Below the pieces are notes generated by a model, which was not told the origin of the DNA, made no database searches, and saw nothing but the letters and a program-made list of their open reading frames with translations. Position numbers and translations under genes: made by a program. This document shows positions 47,322 through 60,400 of a stretch of DNA of 64,000 nucleotides, in pieces (position 1 is the stretch's first letter; each line of letters starts with the position of its first letter). This DNA comes from Cunninghamia lanceolata (taxonomy: Eukaryota; Streptophyta; Pinopsida; Cupressales; Cupressaceae), in contig BSBN01001198.1 in NCBI GenBank assembly GCA_027924645.1, positions 1,116,001-1,180,000 on the forward strand. The letters run 5' to 3'.

Positions 47322-48296
47322 TGTAAGGAAGCTAAGGTAGTGGAACAAATTCCTACACTAATATTGAGGGGAGGGATATACAGAATTTTTTAGATCTTTA
47401 CAACATTTACAAAAGTAAACACAAATAGCAATCATACCACAACACAATAATTATGTGAGGAAACCCTTTTGGGAGAAAAACCCTATACTCCAAATTCGCC
47501 CAATATATTATTCAAGAATCAAGAAGATTACAATATACTTGTAAAACAAGATTTGACAGGACTATAACCAACCAAATATCTGGAGGCAACTCAACATCTA
47601 TAAGACTCTTACACACAACCTCCATCTCAAGCTCTTAATATATAGAAGATACAATATAGTAAATTGTCAACTGTAATTACAAAACCATGAGCCAAAACCA
47701 CCCAAAAGTGGCACCCAAATTATCTCCAATCAAAGATGCCTTGTGATGTTCCAAATCACACACCAACATGTGTAACTCTCCCCTTTACAACTCTTTTAAG
47801 TGTCCAACATGTTTTCACATTTCCAAAAATGGGAGGTCCAACTTCTGGAGGCCATAACTTATTAGGCTGTTTGATTGACGAACCGTTTGATACATTGGAA
47901 AGCTTGTGAAGAGACATATCAAGTTATAACCCATTTCATTGGTTACGACAACCTTTAGGGAATTTAGGGACCTCTAAGTGCCTCAAATATGAGTTTGGAA
48001 CTTTTTAGGGAGTTTCAAAAAAATGGAAACTTTGATATCTTGCAATCCAGGTATTATCTTGAGTCAAAACTCACCCAAGATGTTTACTTGGAAGTTATGC
48101 ACCTTTTGAGAAAATTTCAGGTCCATCTGTGCTCAAATGTAGAGTTTCTAAAAATAGTAAGTCCTAACATTTTTAGCCTTTTTAGAAACTTTGAAATTTC
48201 TAAACCATTCTTCAAGATAAAGGGTATTCGAAAAGACCAAAATTGGTAAGAATAGAAACCTTTTGTAGTTACAAGGTTGAGACACCTTTCCTAACA
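47322..48296 (-). repeat. 3' LTR of Tork-like element B
   Basis: 975 bp, TGTAAGGAAGC to TTCCTAACA on the plus strand. Related to the LTR of element A in its first bases and overall layout. Copia-wide motif at about 47457-47485. Confidence 0.9.
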
Positions 48297-48308
48297 TTCT
48301 CCCACTTG
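48297..48308 (-). other. Polypurine tract
   Basis: Complement CAAGTGGGAGAA abuts the LTR; the same tract is at 39087-39098 in element A. Confidence 0.8.
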
Positions 48309-48350
48309 TCAAACACCTTGCAAGAGAAAAGGGAGTATCAACACCATGGT

Positions 48351-50075
48351 TTAATTGCTAGGGACCAAGAGGCCCATAGAGTCCAAACACCATTTGAACT
48401 TCTCTATGCTCATAGGCTTAGTTAATGAATCTGTAACATGCATCAAAGTCTCTACCTTAACTAGCTTCACCTTGCCATCCTCGACCATATCTCTAACAAA
48501 ATGATATTGTACATCAATATGCTTGGTCTTGGCATGAAATGTTGGGTTCTTATCTAGGCAGATCACACTATGACTGTCACAATATATTGTCACTACACCT
48601 TTTTTTATTCTGATATCTGAACACAAGATCTCTTAAGCCAAATGGATTCTTTACAAGCATGAGTAGCTTCCATATACTCAGCTTCAGTAGTGGACAAAAC
48701 AACCACAACCTATCGCTTACTCATCCAACTAATTGTACCACCAAATAATGTAAATACATAAGCACTGGTGGATCATCTACTATAACTATCACCTACCCAA
48801 TCTGAATCCACATAACCATGAATACTCTGAGGTGCCCCACAAATATCTGAAGACTCTTTTAACTACATCCTAATGTACTCTACCAGGATTAGACATATAT
48901 CTGCAAAGAACTCCCACTGCTTGGGCAATTTCTGGTCTAGTACAGACCATAAAATACATCAAACTTCTGACTGCACTCTGCTCATGTCTTCCATCTCTAA
49001 TGAGATGTTGGACATCGTGAAGCAGATAAATTCATTCTAACTGTAAAAGGAACACATAATGGTCTACAATCTTGCATGTTAAATGTTTGTAAAACTAAAT
49101 TGACATACTTACTCTGGCCAAGCCATAGTTTTTTGTTCACTCTATCTCTTCTTATTTCCATCCCAAGAATGTGTTTCGCTGTACCAAGATCTTTCATTTC
49201 AAATTTAGCTGCAAGTTGAGACTTTAGTTCTGAAATCATTCCTTTCCCTTTACCAATAAATAACATATCATCAACATATAATGCAATAAATAGGAAAGGA
49301 TCACCATCAGATTTATAATAAACACAGTGATAAGATTTAGAATGCTCAAATCCCAAACTCAACACATATATATCAAATTTCAAGTACCACATCCTAAGAC
49401 TTTGTTTGAGGCCATACAAAGATTTCTTCAATTTACAAACCAAATTACTTTTACCTTTCACCATGTAGTGCTCTAGCTGTGTCATATAAATATCCTCCTC
49501 CAAATCACCATAAAGGAAAGTAATTTTCACATTCATTTTCTCAACCTCTAGATCATAAGCAGTAATGAGAGAAAGCAAGGATCTAATGGATGTCATTTTT
49601 TCAACAGAAGAAAATATCTCACCGTAATCAACACCCTCAACCTAAGAGTAACCTTTTGCAACCTACTGTGCTTTGTACTTCTCAATACCTCTATTTGAAC
49701 CAATCTTTTTCTTGAACACCCATTTGCAACCAACAAGTTTTCATGCTTCAGGAAATGGCACTAGGTCCCATGTATCATTCTTTTCAAAGCTGCCATTTCT
49801 TCATACATAGAAATCTTCCAAGACTCTAATATACCTAATGCCTCTTCTATAGATCTAGGTTCATCTATGTTAGTATTCAAAGAAAAAATAAATCTCCAGT
49901 CATTAGGTGAATACCTTTTAGGTGGTTGTCTATTACTTGTAGACCTTTGAACAAGTTGAGTTGGAGGTTCTTCCTCTTCATCTGAAGATTCAGAGCTAGA
50001 TGAGCTCTCCTCAACTTCATGTCTATCTAGAGGCCTCAATTCAACTTTCTCAAGTGTAGAAGGGAGTTGAATCAC
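48351..50075 (-). pseudogene. pol: Copia RT and RNase H (Tork-like), decayed
   Basis: An acidic Ser/Glu linker near 49990 precedes RT. The N-terminal half of RT (50075-49600) is in another frame with stops. Then VEKMNVKITFLYGDL near 49545, SLYGLKQS near 49410, YVDDM (coded at 49279-49265), and SQSKYVNL-like GQSKYVNLVLQ near 49110 follow to a stop at 48997. RNase H is much decayed between 48990 and 48630; its C-terminal part 48626-48351 keeps CDSHSVICLDKNPTFHAKTK. Same domain order and near-identical motifs to element A. Confidence 0.85.
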
Positions 50076-50162
50076 ATCTTTCTATTCACTTTGTTCTGGT
50101 TGCAATGTAATAGAAGAAGGCTTAGTTTCTCTAAAAATAACACTTCTACTATATATTACCTT

Positions 50163-51187
50163 CTATGCAACAAGGTCCCAAAGATTGTATCCTTTCACAC
50201 CATAACTATACTCGATGAAGATACATTTCACAGCCTTGTTTTCCAACTTTGTTCGCTTCTCCTTTGGATGTGCATATGCCTTGCAACAAAAAACTCTAAG
50301 ATGTCTCAATGAAGGCTTGTGCCCTGACCACACCTCCATAAGCACTTTATCAACAAGAGCTGATGTAGTAGACCTATTAATCAAGTAGCAAGTAGTAGCA
50401 ACAGATTCAACCCAGAACCTTTGTTCTAGGCTAGCACCACTAAGCATACTCCTAGCCTTCTCCACCAATGTCCTATTCATTCTTTCGACAACTCCATTCT
50501 ATTGTGGAGAATACAGAGTTGTCTTTTGTCTCTAAATGCCACAATCTTTATAGAATCTATCAAAATCATTGGAACAAAATTCACTGCCATTGTCAGTCCT
50601 CAAACATTTTATTTTCTTTCTAGTCTACAACTCAACCTTGATTTAAATTCTTTAAATCGACTAAAAAATTCAGATTTATTCTTTAGAAATTATACCCATG
50701 TCCTTCTGCTATAATCATCAATAAAAGAAACATAATATGCATATTTCACAATGGAAGGAACATCTATAGGACCAAACACATCAGAATGAATAAGATCCAA
50801 TACACCACAAGATTTATGAGAACTCGAGTAAAATTGAACGTGGTTTTGTTTACCATAAATGTAATGCTCAAAGAAATCAAAATCAAGATTAGAATCAGTC
50901 AACCCTTCAACAAGGTTTTTATTTTTCAAGGTCCTTAGACCCTTTTCTCCTATGTGGCCTAATCTCTGGTGCCATAACATAGTCTTCTCTTCAGGCAATT
51001 TTGACTTAAAAGAAAGAGCACCCTTAGGTACCCAGAAGCCATGACCATCCACTGAAAATGAAACCCTCTCTTTTTCTAATGAAGTAGTCACATTTGATTT
51101 TTGTAGAAGTACTATTGCACTCAACAGTGCATGCATAAAGATTATACAATGTGCCAAATCTAACACCTCTAGAAACACCCATAGCAC
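50163..51187 (-). pseudogene. pol: Copia integrase (Tork-like), decayed
   Basis: Zinc region with LWHQRLGHIG near 50960, followed by a degraded Cys pair (FFEHYIYGKQ, normally two Cys). Core catalytic residues: Asp codon 50780-50782 (HSDVFGP), Asp 50592-50594 (TDNGSEF, in a different frame), Glu 50484-50486 (VVERMNR, after an in-frame TAG), with the last two 36 codons apart. The C-terminal part reads to a stop at 50163. Integrase inserts the cDNA and leaves the 5 bp duplication seen here. Confidence 0.87.
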
Positions 51188-51190
51188 CTC

Positions 51191-52315
51191 TTACCATCTT
51201 GCATCTTGAATCAGAAAAACTACCTGAACAACCACATCTATTAGTTTACTCACATCTAATAAATTTTGTGCTAATCTAGGGATATGCAACACACCATTAA
51301 TCCTTTTTATTCTACCATCAAGAAATCTAATTTTAACTTTACCATGGCCAATAATATTTAAATGAGAATCATCACCAAAGTGCACCTTACCTCTATCAAA
51401 TTCTTCATATTCAAAAAACAAATCTCTATTAGGGGTCATATGGAAAGATGCACCTAAGTCAATTAACCATGCATTATTACCTGCACGAGTGGCCAAAGCT
51501 GCAATGAATGCATTGCCATCTTCCTTCTCAGACTCAGAATCATAATCAAATTTCTTCTTTTTCTTCTTTTCTTCTTCACACTCCTTACAGAAGTGTCTAG
51601 GCTTACCGCAATTCTAGCAAATAACCTTGGACTTTCTAGGAGATTTGGATCTCCCTCTGGACTTGGATTTGTCATGCTTCTCGCTCTTCTTTCCTTTTTC
51701 TTTGGGTCTTCCACAAACACTTAGGGATTCTTTGGCAATAATGGATACCTTCCTCCTTATTTCTTTAGAAAGTAAAGAACCCATAACATCTTCAACTTTC
51801 AAGACAACAAAAGTACTCCCAATTGCCATAACAAGAGAATCCCATGAATCAAGAAAAGAAGAAAGTAGGATCTAACATCTCTCTTCCTCATCCATTTTTA
51901 CACCAACTGATGCCAATTGAGCCACCCAAATATTGAATGCTTCTAGGTAGTCTACAATTCATCCACCCTCTTCCATTCTCAAGGAATACAGTTTCTTTCT
52001 CAAGAAAATATTATTCACTAAAGATTTGGCTTGATATATCTCACTGAGTTTATTCCATAGTTTCTTTATAGAGGGCTCTTCATGTACATTGATTAAAACA
52101 TAGTCTATTAGGCACAATTCGATTAGACCCTTGGATTCACAGTCCATAACATCATATTCAGTAGCTAAAGTAGCATCTATGGGCCTTGAAACATTCTCAT
52201 CAATAGCATTCCATAGATCTTGATCAATTAACAGATCCTCAATTTTCAACTTCCACATCTCAAAATTGTTACAAGAAAATTTTTCTACCTCTATTCTCCC
52301 TGATGTACTTCCCAT
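51191..52315 (-). pseudogene. gag: Copia gag and protease (Tork-like), decayed
   Basis: ATG at 52315, 113 bases after the PBS. One frame runs to 51191 with stops at 51959, around 51880 and near 51614. N-terminal gag core (FEMWKLKIEDLLIDQDLW, KLWNKLSEIYQ), a basic Lys/Arg/Ser stretch near 51680, and a CCHC knuckle (C, then NCGKPRHFCKEC) interrupted by TAG at 51614-51616. Protease motif at about 51465-51440 reads LIDLGASFHMTP: the usual DSG is DLG through a TTA codon at 51458-51456, one change from TCA (Ser). Confidence 0.87.
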
Positions 52316-52427
52316 CTAAAAATCCCTGCAACAAGGTCATAAAATATTTTCTACACAAGCTCCCACTCAAAACTGGATTAGTTCAAAAAATCCAACAACC
52401 CACTTGACTGAAACCAAAGTTAATCAA

Positions 52428-52439
52428 GCTTTGATACCA
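52428..52439 (-). other. Primer binding site (initiator Met tRNA)
   Basis: Minus strand TGGTATCAAAGC, two bases inside the LTR at 52442. Confidence 0.9.
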
Positions 52440-52441
52440 CT

Positions 52442-53193
52442 TGGAAGGAAGCTAAGGTAGTGGAACAACTTCCTACACTAATTTTGAGGGGAGGGATATG
52501 CAAAATTTTTTCATATCTTTACAACATTTACAGAAGTAAACACAAAAATAAATTATACCACAACATAATAATTATGTGGGTAAACCCTTTTAGGAGAAAA
52601 ACCCCACACTCCAAAAGCACCCAATATATTATTCAAGAATTAAGAAGATTACAATATACTTGCAAAGAAAGATTTCATAGGAGTATAACCAACCAAAGAT
52701 CCAGAGACAACTCAACATCTATAATACTCTTACACACAACCTCCATCTCAAGGTCCTGATATATATGAGATACAATATAGTAAACCGTCAATGATGATTA
52801 CAAAACCATGAGCCAAAACCACCCAAAGGTGGCACCCAAATTATCTCTAATAAAAGATGCCTTGTGATGTGCCAAATAACACACCAACATGTGTAACTCT
52901 CCACTTTACAGCTCTTTTAAATTTCTAACATGTTTTCACATTTCCCAAAATGGGAGGTCCAACTTCTAGAGGCCATAACTTTTGATCCAAGTGTTTGATT
53001 GATGAATTGTTTGATGTGTTGGAAAGATCATGAAGAGATATATCAAGATATAACCCACTTTGTTAGTTACAAAAACTTTTAGGGTATTTAAGGACCTCTA
53101 AGTGCCTCAAATATGAGTGAAACTTTTCTAGAAGTTTCAAAAAAACAAAACCTTTAATATCTTGCAATCCAGGTATGATATTGAGTTTAAAGT
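52442..53193 (-). repeat. 5' LTR of Tork-like element B, PBS-side part
   Basis: Matches 47322-48060. Interrupted at about 53193 and resumed at about 57188-57437. Confidence 0.88.
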
Positions 53194-56100
53194 TGTAATG
53201 ACCACCCTAGTTTGTTCTTGGTGTGCTTTTTGATTCATGTGTTATATGTTGCTTTGAGTGTTTATTAGTGTATTATGTGATTATTATGGTTTGATGCATT
53301 ACACCGAACTTGCCGATGAGGTCTACGGTGCCATCGATGGGGTCTGAGGGGTATTCTGCATGACCATCAAGGTGTTTCTAATGGGGTTGTGCTTTGTTAT
53401 TTGGTTTCCAAATATGCATTATGGGATGCATATGTTGTGATTGTGCATGTTAGATTATTCCAGTGCTTCAACTTCATTATTTTCACCATAATTGATATAG
53501 TTGTGATTGTCGTATTATTCCCACATTGTGAAATGTTTCCATTTATGTGTCATGTTCCTGAATCATGCTAGTCGTAGATGATTATAGTAGATGTGATTAT
53601 TATATATCATGTGTGATTATACCACGTTGGATTGGATTATGTTTCTTTAGCTATTATATGTGGAGCAGGTACGCCTGATGGTTAACTTGAGTGTGTAGGT
53701 AATTACAGGTGTTAACTAATGTGGGAAATGTGGAGAAGGTTGACATAAGACGCCAAGACATCTCACCCTTATCCTTGTGTTGTAGAAACTTGTGATGTGT
53801 GTTTGGAATCATTTGTGTGTGTTTCCTTAACATTCTTGCACTTTATTTTAAAATGGTTCGAAAAACGTGTTTTCCATGTTTTTGGATTAAATTAATGATT
53901 TTAATTTGGAAATTGCTATTTATTCTTTGGTGAAAATGTTTGTTGTGTCATTATATACTTGTGGAACAAATTTGAGTGATTTTGGTTTAATTCTAAAATT
54001 TGATATTTTTTTGTAAAAAGGTAGAAATTGCATTAAATGAGAAAACTGGATGCCTAGTATGGCGTGTTTATACTTTTTAGAAATATATTTAGTTAAATGG
54101 CAATAACCTATTTGGAATAGTTGAGTTTGTTTGACTAACTATTTCCCTATTATTCTTAGTGAGTTATTTGGGTGTTTTCAAGGAAAATTGAAATATTAAT
54201 GCATTTTGATTAAATGCTTATGTGATTTCAAATGAAATATTGTAATTATTTATTGTTTGGAATTAATGAATGAAATAGTTTAATTGTTCAAATTCTATAA
54301 TTCTGAATTGATTGATTAAATCACTTAAAGGATTATTTTATTATAAAAAAAGGAATAGTGTCATTGGAGGTATAATAGGAAAAAGACATGTATTTTTCAT
54401 TATTCTTTTTCTCTCCAAAATTTGATCTCTCCTTTGTTTGAAACCCTCTTTCTTGAAAAAAGGATATCTGATTGCTTGGAAGGGAGTTTTGCTTGTAATT
54501 GCTTGGAGTTTGGATTGGATTCAGGAGCTTGGTGTTTGTTTGCTGTTTGTGGATCGAAACTGACACTCAACCTCATTCCTTTCCTTGGATTTTGCTTGTA
54601 TTGGAAGGTAAGTTTCTCCAATCTTCTCATTTAAATTGATTTATTTTGTTTCCTTCATGCCACACCATCTAGAATGGTTGAAGATGGCTTTGCTTAGTTG
54701 TAGGAAACTTAGAAAATTTATTTCAATTGGCTATTTATTTATTTCATGTATTTTCCATTTTGGAAACATAGAAATATAGATAGAACCCTGGCAAAAATTT
54801 CCTTGGAAATCCCCAACGCATTTTTATTGCATATATTGGTTGTTGGGCATGTTGTCTATGATGGATAGTTGTTAGATCATCCATAGTTAATCAAAAACAA
54901 AAGTTAGAAAATTGGTCAAACTTTGGTCAAGGTGCCAAAGAGAGCTCCAATGGAGTTTTTAGGGCCTTATGGTTATTTTGCACTTTTAGAAAACATGAAA
55001 ACTAAAATCTATGCATTTCCTTTATGATTTGCTTTGAGGGATGAGTTGAATCCTTCATATTATGTTATTATGCATCTTGTGAGACTGTCATGTTTTGGGA
55101 CATTTTGGTGCATTGAAATCTGTGCCACTTATTTCTCCATTTTTGAAAACCTGAAAATTGCTTTGTATCCATTTCCTTGATGTTTTAGTTTGTGGGATGA
55201 GTAGTCTCCCATGGAAAATAATGTTTTGCATCTTTTGAGAATATGTTGTGTTTTTGTCAAAATTGTGATTTTATCACTTCATAAATCGTGCCATACCCAA
55301 TTGGTCAAATTGGTGCTATGAGTGTTTAAGAAGAAGTCTAGGGGTAGAAAAGGAGTGGCTTCCATCATGCACCATGACCCAAAGAGGTTGTTGGAATTAA
55401 GAATAACATTTAAACACATTGGGTAATAAAATTTAATAATGAGATCATCTACACCAAACTGCATGTCCTGGTGAAGTGTCTTGCTTGCTTGGGTTTGTGT
55501 GTAAAGAGAAATCTCTGGTGTAGTGTCTAGTTGCTATGAGGAGGTTATGCCCTCATGTTCTATAGTGAGGTGAGTATTGCCCTTGTTTGAGACTCCTTGT
55601 CCTAACTACCTAGGTCTCTCTTCCTTCTTCCACCATTAGAGTTTGACTCGACATGTGATGTTTACCATGTGATTGCATGTGCATTGTGATGCCTGATTCA
55701 TGCTTACATGTGTCTATGATGGACTATGATTTATGCCTCATTTGGCATGCATTGAAGGTGTGATTATTTCCCTTCTTCTTGAATGTTGTGATGTCATTCT
55801 ATTATGCTTTGGCAAGTGTGCCATATGCTACTTGAATGCAATTGGATGGTAGTTGTACCATGTGTTGTTTATATGCATTGGATTGGAAGTTGTGTCATGT
55901 ATATTGTGTGCACTGATTGGTGTATATGGCATATGTTGCTTGTATACCTGGGATGTGTGAGATTCTCTTAGCAGGTTTTCCACGATCACCTTCTCCTTAG
56001 CTCGGGGGTTGCATAGATTTGCGTAGACAACTATTGTGCTTGACGATGGCAATATGGTTGGGAGGCGAGCAACATTTCCCCATTGGTCCTTCATGATGAT

Positions 56101-57187
56101 CTTCATGTGTTGGACAGTTCCCTTATCTTCTTGTAGGTTGATTATGTTGTGCTTCATGTCTTGTTGCACCTTGGAGAGCGAGTTGGGTTTTGTGTTGTTT
56201 ATGCACTTGTATATTATCATTATTGATTATTGTATTCTTTGTAATATAGGTCTTTTGAGTCCTTTGTAATAAGATGTGATTAATTCTATGAGTTGATTTA
56301 TGATGTTGGATATGATTCATCTATGTTTAGGATGAAGCCCTTCGAATATTGTAATTATTTGATATCGTCTTGTATTTTTCCATGCCTCAGTTTGTGATGA
56401 CGTTGACATGTTTTGATAGATTTTAGATGTTAGAATCTAGCTATGTTAGCATGTTTAGACTCATTTATTTGATGTTCTATTTGATGTTTATGGATTAGTT
56501 TGTGCTGGACCATATTCATTCCATAGGGGTGGTGAGTATCCTATCTTTACTTTTGGCATGTGTCGACGTTGGTGTCGAACATGCGTAGCCTTTTGTACCG
56601 CTTTTGTCATTTTTGGCATGTGGACATTTTTGGTTCAACACCTTAATGTTTTTGGTTAAAATGAATCCTATTTGCTGTTGATTAATGTTTCAGGCCTCGT
56701 ATGTGTCTAAAGTGTTTGCATAGCTACTTGGATTGTTCCATCTTTTGCTTTGGGAAGCGTACCTTTGCACGAGTTTGACTAGTGACCATTCCAGTTGGTT
56801 GAGGACACGTACTTCTTTGTTGGACCATCCCGTGGGTGAGCATTACCATTGTGTTTGGAATGTCTTATGAATTCATGGAATAGATTAAGGTGACTGTTAT
56901 CCTCATCCTACTCCATGGGTTCATGAGGGAGCAAGGTTGTGGATGTGTATTCGATCCTCATCATGGAGTGAGCTCCACCTCTTTCTTGGTCATCGTGGTG
57001 AGTTGTCACACGATGGGTGAACTCTTCCACTTGTGCCACCTTGTTCAGTGCAATGGTGATGTTGTTTTAGGTGTTTTTGTGCTTGTTGTGACACCTTGTG
57101 TGTGCGTGAGTGCAATGTAACATGTAAATGTCACACTTGCAAACATGAAAAATTTGTTGGTTCGGTGTTTGTTTGGTTAATGCTTCA
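53194..57187. mobile_element. ~4.0 kb insertion in the LTR of element B, possibly a solo LTR
   Basis: The segment splits the LTR of element B. It starts TGTAATGACCACC and ends about GGTTAATGCTTCA, so TG...CA ends are possible; AAAGT at the left junction and AGTTA at the right share only AAGT/AGT, so the target duplication is unclear and edges may be off by ~20 bases. No internal repeat pair, no PBS and no retroelement protein are visible. A single ~4 kb non-coding unit is best explained as a solo LTR of a Gypsy-type element, but an unknown transposon remains possible. Confidence 0.45.
54365..54610 (+). promoter_or_regulatory. Candidate promoter and splice donor inside the insertion
   Basis: GAGGTATAATAGG near 54366 resembles a TATA box; 240 bases on, TTGGAAGGTAAGTTT at about 54602-54616 is a consensus splice donor (AG/GTAAGT). 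Between them the sequence is less AT-rich and has a short open frame (54422-54634). This could be the R region and start of a spliced leader of a solo LTR, or the first exon of a lost gene. Confidence 0.3.
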
Positions 57188-57437
57188 AGTTAAAACCTAG
57201 GGAATTAAAAAATGCCCAAGATGTTTACTATGTAGTTCCACACCTTTTGGAAAAATTTCAGGTCCATCCATTCTCAAATGTAGAGTTACTAAATATAGTA
57301 AGTCCTGCCATTTTTATCCCTTTTGGAAACTTTGGAAGTTCTAAACCATTCTTCAAGATAAAGGGTATTCAAAAAGACCAAAATTGGGAAGAATAGAAAC
57401 TTTGTGTAGTTGCAAGGTTGAGACACCTTTCCTAACA
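57188..57437 (-). repeat. 5' LTR of Tork-like element B, outer part
   Basis: Matches 48061-48296 and ends TTCCTAACA at 57437, followed by target copy CATCA. Confidence 0.88.
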
Positions 57438-57442
57438 CATCA

Positions 57443-60400
57443 TTGGTGGATTCCTACCAAGTCACGACCTGTGGGGCTCGTTCATTTTGAACCCAATGAA
57501 ACAAAGTTGGCACCGAGTCTCGTACCAAGGAATCCATGTGTCGTAGCCTCACTGCTCCTCAATGAGGTGATCCTGATACTCTAAAGCATTGTACCTTGCT
57601 TCCACGTGGCAATAGGGACTTTGTGAGGCATAAAAGGGGATCCAGGCCATTAGATTTGAGCCTAAAGTGATCTAATGACCTGATTCATTCAAAGGGAAGA
57701 ACTAAAGGAAGAATGAAGGGAAGTAGGAAATGAAAACACTTGGCACAACCTCACACCTCCTAAGGAAAGTCGGGTTTGTCACACTCAAGACACTGCACTG
57801 TGTTTCTGCCTAGTAGTGGGACCACTATGAGACTAAGGCATCACTTAGAGACTCATCATAAAGTGAATGGATTCTAAACCATCTGATCATGGACCTAAGG
57901 CAACCGACAATCCGCGCATTATGAAAAACCTTTCAAGGCCAACAAGGGAAGCGATGCACTGAAGAAAATGAGTTAGCAAGCCTCTAAGGCTTGCGAGGAG
58001 GACACAAAGGCATCTCATGGGCACAACAATCTGACTAAGAGGAATAGAAATACATTAAGTGGTTGTTGGGCCTCTCACATAAGATTCTTGATGAATCTTC
58101 AATGCCATAGGATTGCCCCCAAGACACCATCAAGGTGATTCAATATGGAGACACATAAAGGTAGATGGGGTAGGATTTTCTAGCCCAGACTTAGCTGTGT
58201 GATTCAATGTTGAAGTTATTGAGGTGGTTGTGGTAGGTGATTCTCACTCAGGAGATAGAGGAATATTCAATGTAGACTAGAGAACATATTTGGTCTATAA
58301 AAGAAAATGTTGTATTAATTTGAAAGGGTTTTTTAATTGAGCCAATTGGTTGGTCTTCGGACTAACTTTCTGGTCTATAAGTGCTTCAAGTGATTTTAAG
58401 GCATCAAGCAAAGCCAGTCTGGGCTGCAAATGAAGGATTGCATCTAGTATAGCATAGGAAGGAATTGTAATGCATGTTTTCATGTAGTCGTATGTCTCCA
58501 TGGCCGTTTGTAGTAATTCAAAGGAATGTATAGTCACAACTATGTATTTTATCTTCACCACATTTTCTAGTGTAATTGTCACTGAGGTTTGATTTATGTG
58601 TGACAACATCTAATGCAATATAAGACTTTTATTATGGTCATTCCTTTGTTGCAAATGGATTATTGTATTTATGTATGGATTACTACGTATGTCCACTATA
58701 TGAAATGTAATCTTTGATATGTATGTAAATGCACATCTAGTTTTGTTGATGTTTATTAGATGCAATGCTTTCATCTTTGCTCTTTATGACTTTGTTACCT
58801 AATGGAGTAGGCACTGGTTCATATTGGGAAAGGATCAATCACCTTTCATTGATCAAACCCTTGTCCTATAAGTAGTAGGAGTAGGAGTAGGTTTAGCTTA
58901 GGTTCTACGTGTTGTTCATGGTTCAATATCATAACCAGGGAGTCATTTTAAGCAATCCAAAATAGTTCAAATAATTTTGGAATCATTTTCATGCGTGCCT
59001 GCACCTTGTATTTGTGTATGTAATGTTAAGTGGGTTCATCTCAAGAGACATCATGCTATTATTATTTGTTGGTGCATCTTTAGGGTGTAGCAATCAACTA
59101 TATTGAGATATCTGGGTGGCTATTTGTTCTTTGTTTAGTGACAACATTTGAACCCAAGTCAATAAGTTTGGTTTAGTTGTTGGAATTTTAGTTGTTTCAT
59201 CTAGTTTAAGTACCTCTAGGAACACCCTCCTTGGTTTAAGTTGAGCCAGAAGTAAAGATGAGATTATCCACTCCTACAAGTTGCCCCTAAATCATTCTCA
59301 ACATAGTGATGAGACTTTTCCCTGCCTCCTTGTTGATATCCCTAGCCTAGGAGATATGGAAACCTTCTAGGGTTTTGGACTTGCATTTTTAGGACCCAAC
59401 AAGGGTAAAAATGATATATTTGGTCTATCCAAAGTGGTGAGTTTGTTATGTTTTTTTGTGGCATGTTGTGATGTTCTAGTTGTTAGTTTTCTCTTCATTT
59501 TAGAATGATTTCTTGGTCCTTTTAGCTCCGTGAAGCATTATAAATCTACATATAGCCCTATGGGATGTGTGTAATTCATCTTAGTAGTTATTCATTCTAG
59601 ATAATTGTATTTGGAGTTTTTTTAGGGCATTCTCTAATTATTTATGACCAACTTGTGTTAGTAGAGGTAGGAGAAATCATATGAGGGAATTTTAGGGGTT
59701 GTTTGAGCTAAGACCAGTGGTGTACATGCTCTATTAATAAGCATACATGGCTTACACCTCTTTTAATTCTCATTTAGGAGTACTGGAGTGATAATGAGCT
59801 CTCATTTCATCTAGACCTTTTACTTGAAGTGTGTTTCTCTAGGGTATACTTGTCTCTTATTTTATTGTGTTGTTATCTCTTCTCTTGTAATTCCTTGTTC
59901 ACTATTTCTTACAACTTCCATATTTAATGCTCTCTTTAACTAAGATGAATTATGTATGTTGGTTAATTTGGTGTGGTATACTAACTTGAGTTAATGAATC
60001 ATCACATATTCCCCATTTCTATATCAAGTTCTAATTGTGTTCTTCGACACTAGTACCAATTTCTCTTATTTAAGTTATAGATATCAGGTATGTGAGGTCC
60101 ATAGGTGTTACACCTTTATCTTGCTTGCACACCTTTTTGTATTAGATTATATTTGTGATGTTTTGCACTCTTTTATGATCACATTTGATACTAACATGAT
60201 TATATAATTATGAGACGTATAATATTATTTTATGATTTGAGCTATTATGATATTTTTAGATTCACTATGTTCATTATGAGTATGAAATGATGATAATGTT
60301 TTTAGTCACATTAATTTTAGTAATGTAGTGCTATTTTCTTATTAATGATTAAATGTAATTTAATCATGCCTTATGTATCATCTCGATTTTGCTAACAATT

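Larger units (their letters stand above)
47322..57437 (-). mobile_element. Tork-like Copia element B, with a later insertion in its 5' LTR
   Basis: Minus strand. Target duplication CACCA (47317-47321) and CATCA (57438-57442), one mismatch; the empty site is preserved in copy A near 36870. 3' LTR 47322-48296 (975 bp); 5' LTR 52442-53193 + 57188-57437, split by a ~4 kb segment. PBS complement GCTTTGATACCA at 52428-52439; PPT complement TTCTCCCACTTG at 48297-48308. Interior 4.1 kb with gag, protease, integrase, RT, RNase H in Copia order, all broken. Confidence 0.9.

Noticed and set aside
55828..56220. 130-codon minus-strand frame in the ~4 kb insertion
   Set aside because: Low complexity (His, Asn, Thr rich), overlaps another frame on the opposite strand, no family resemblance.
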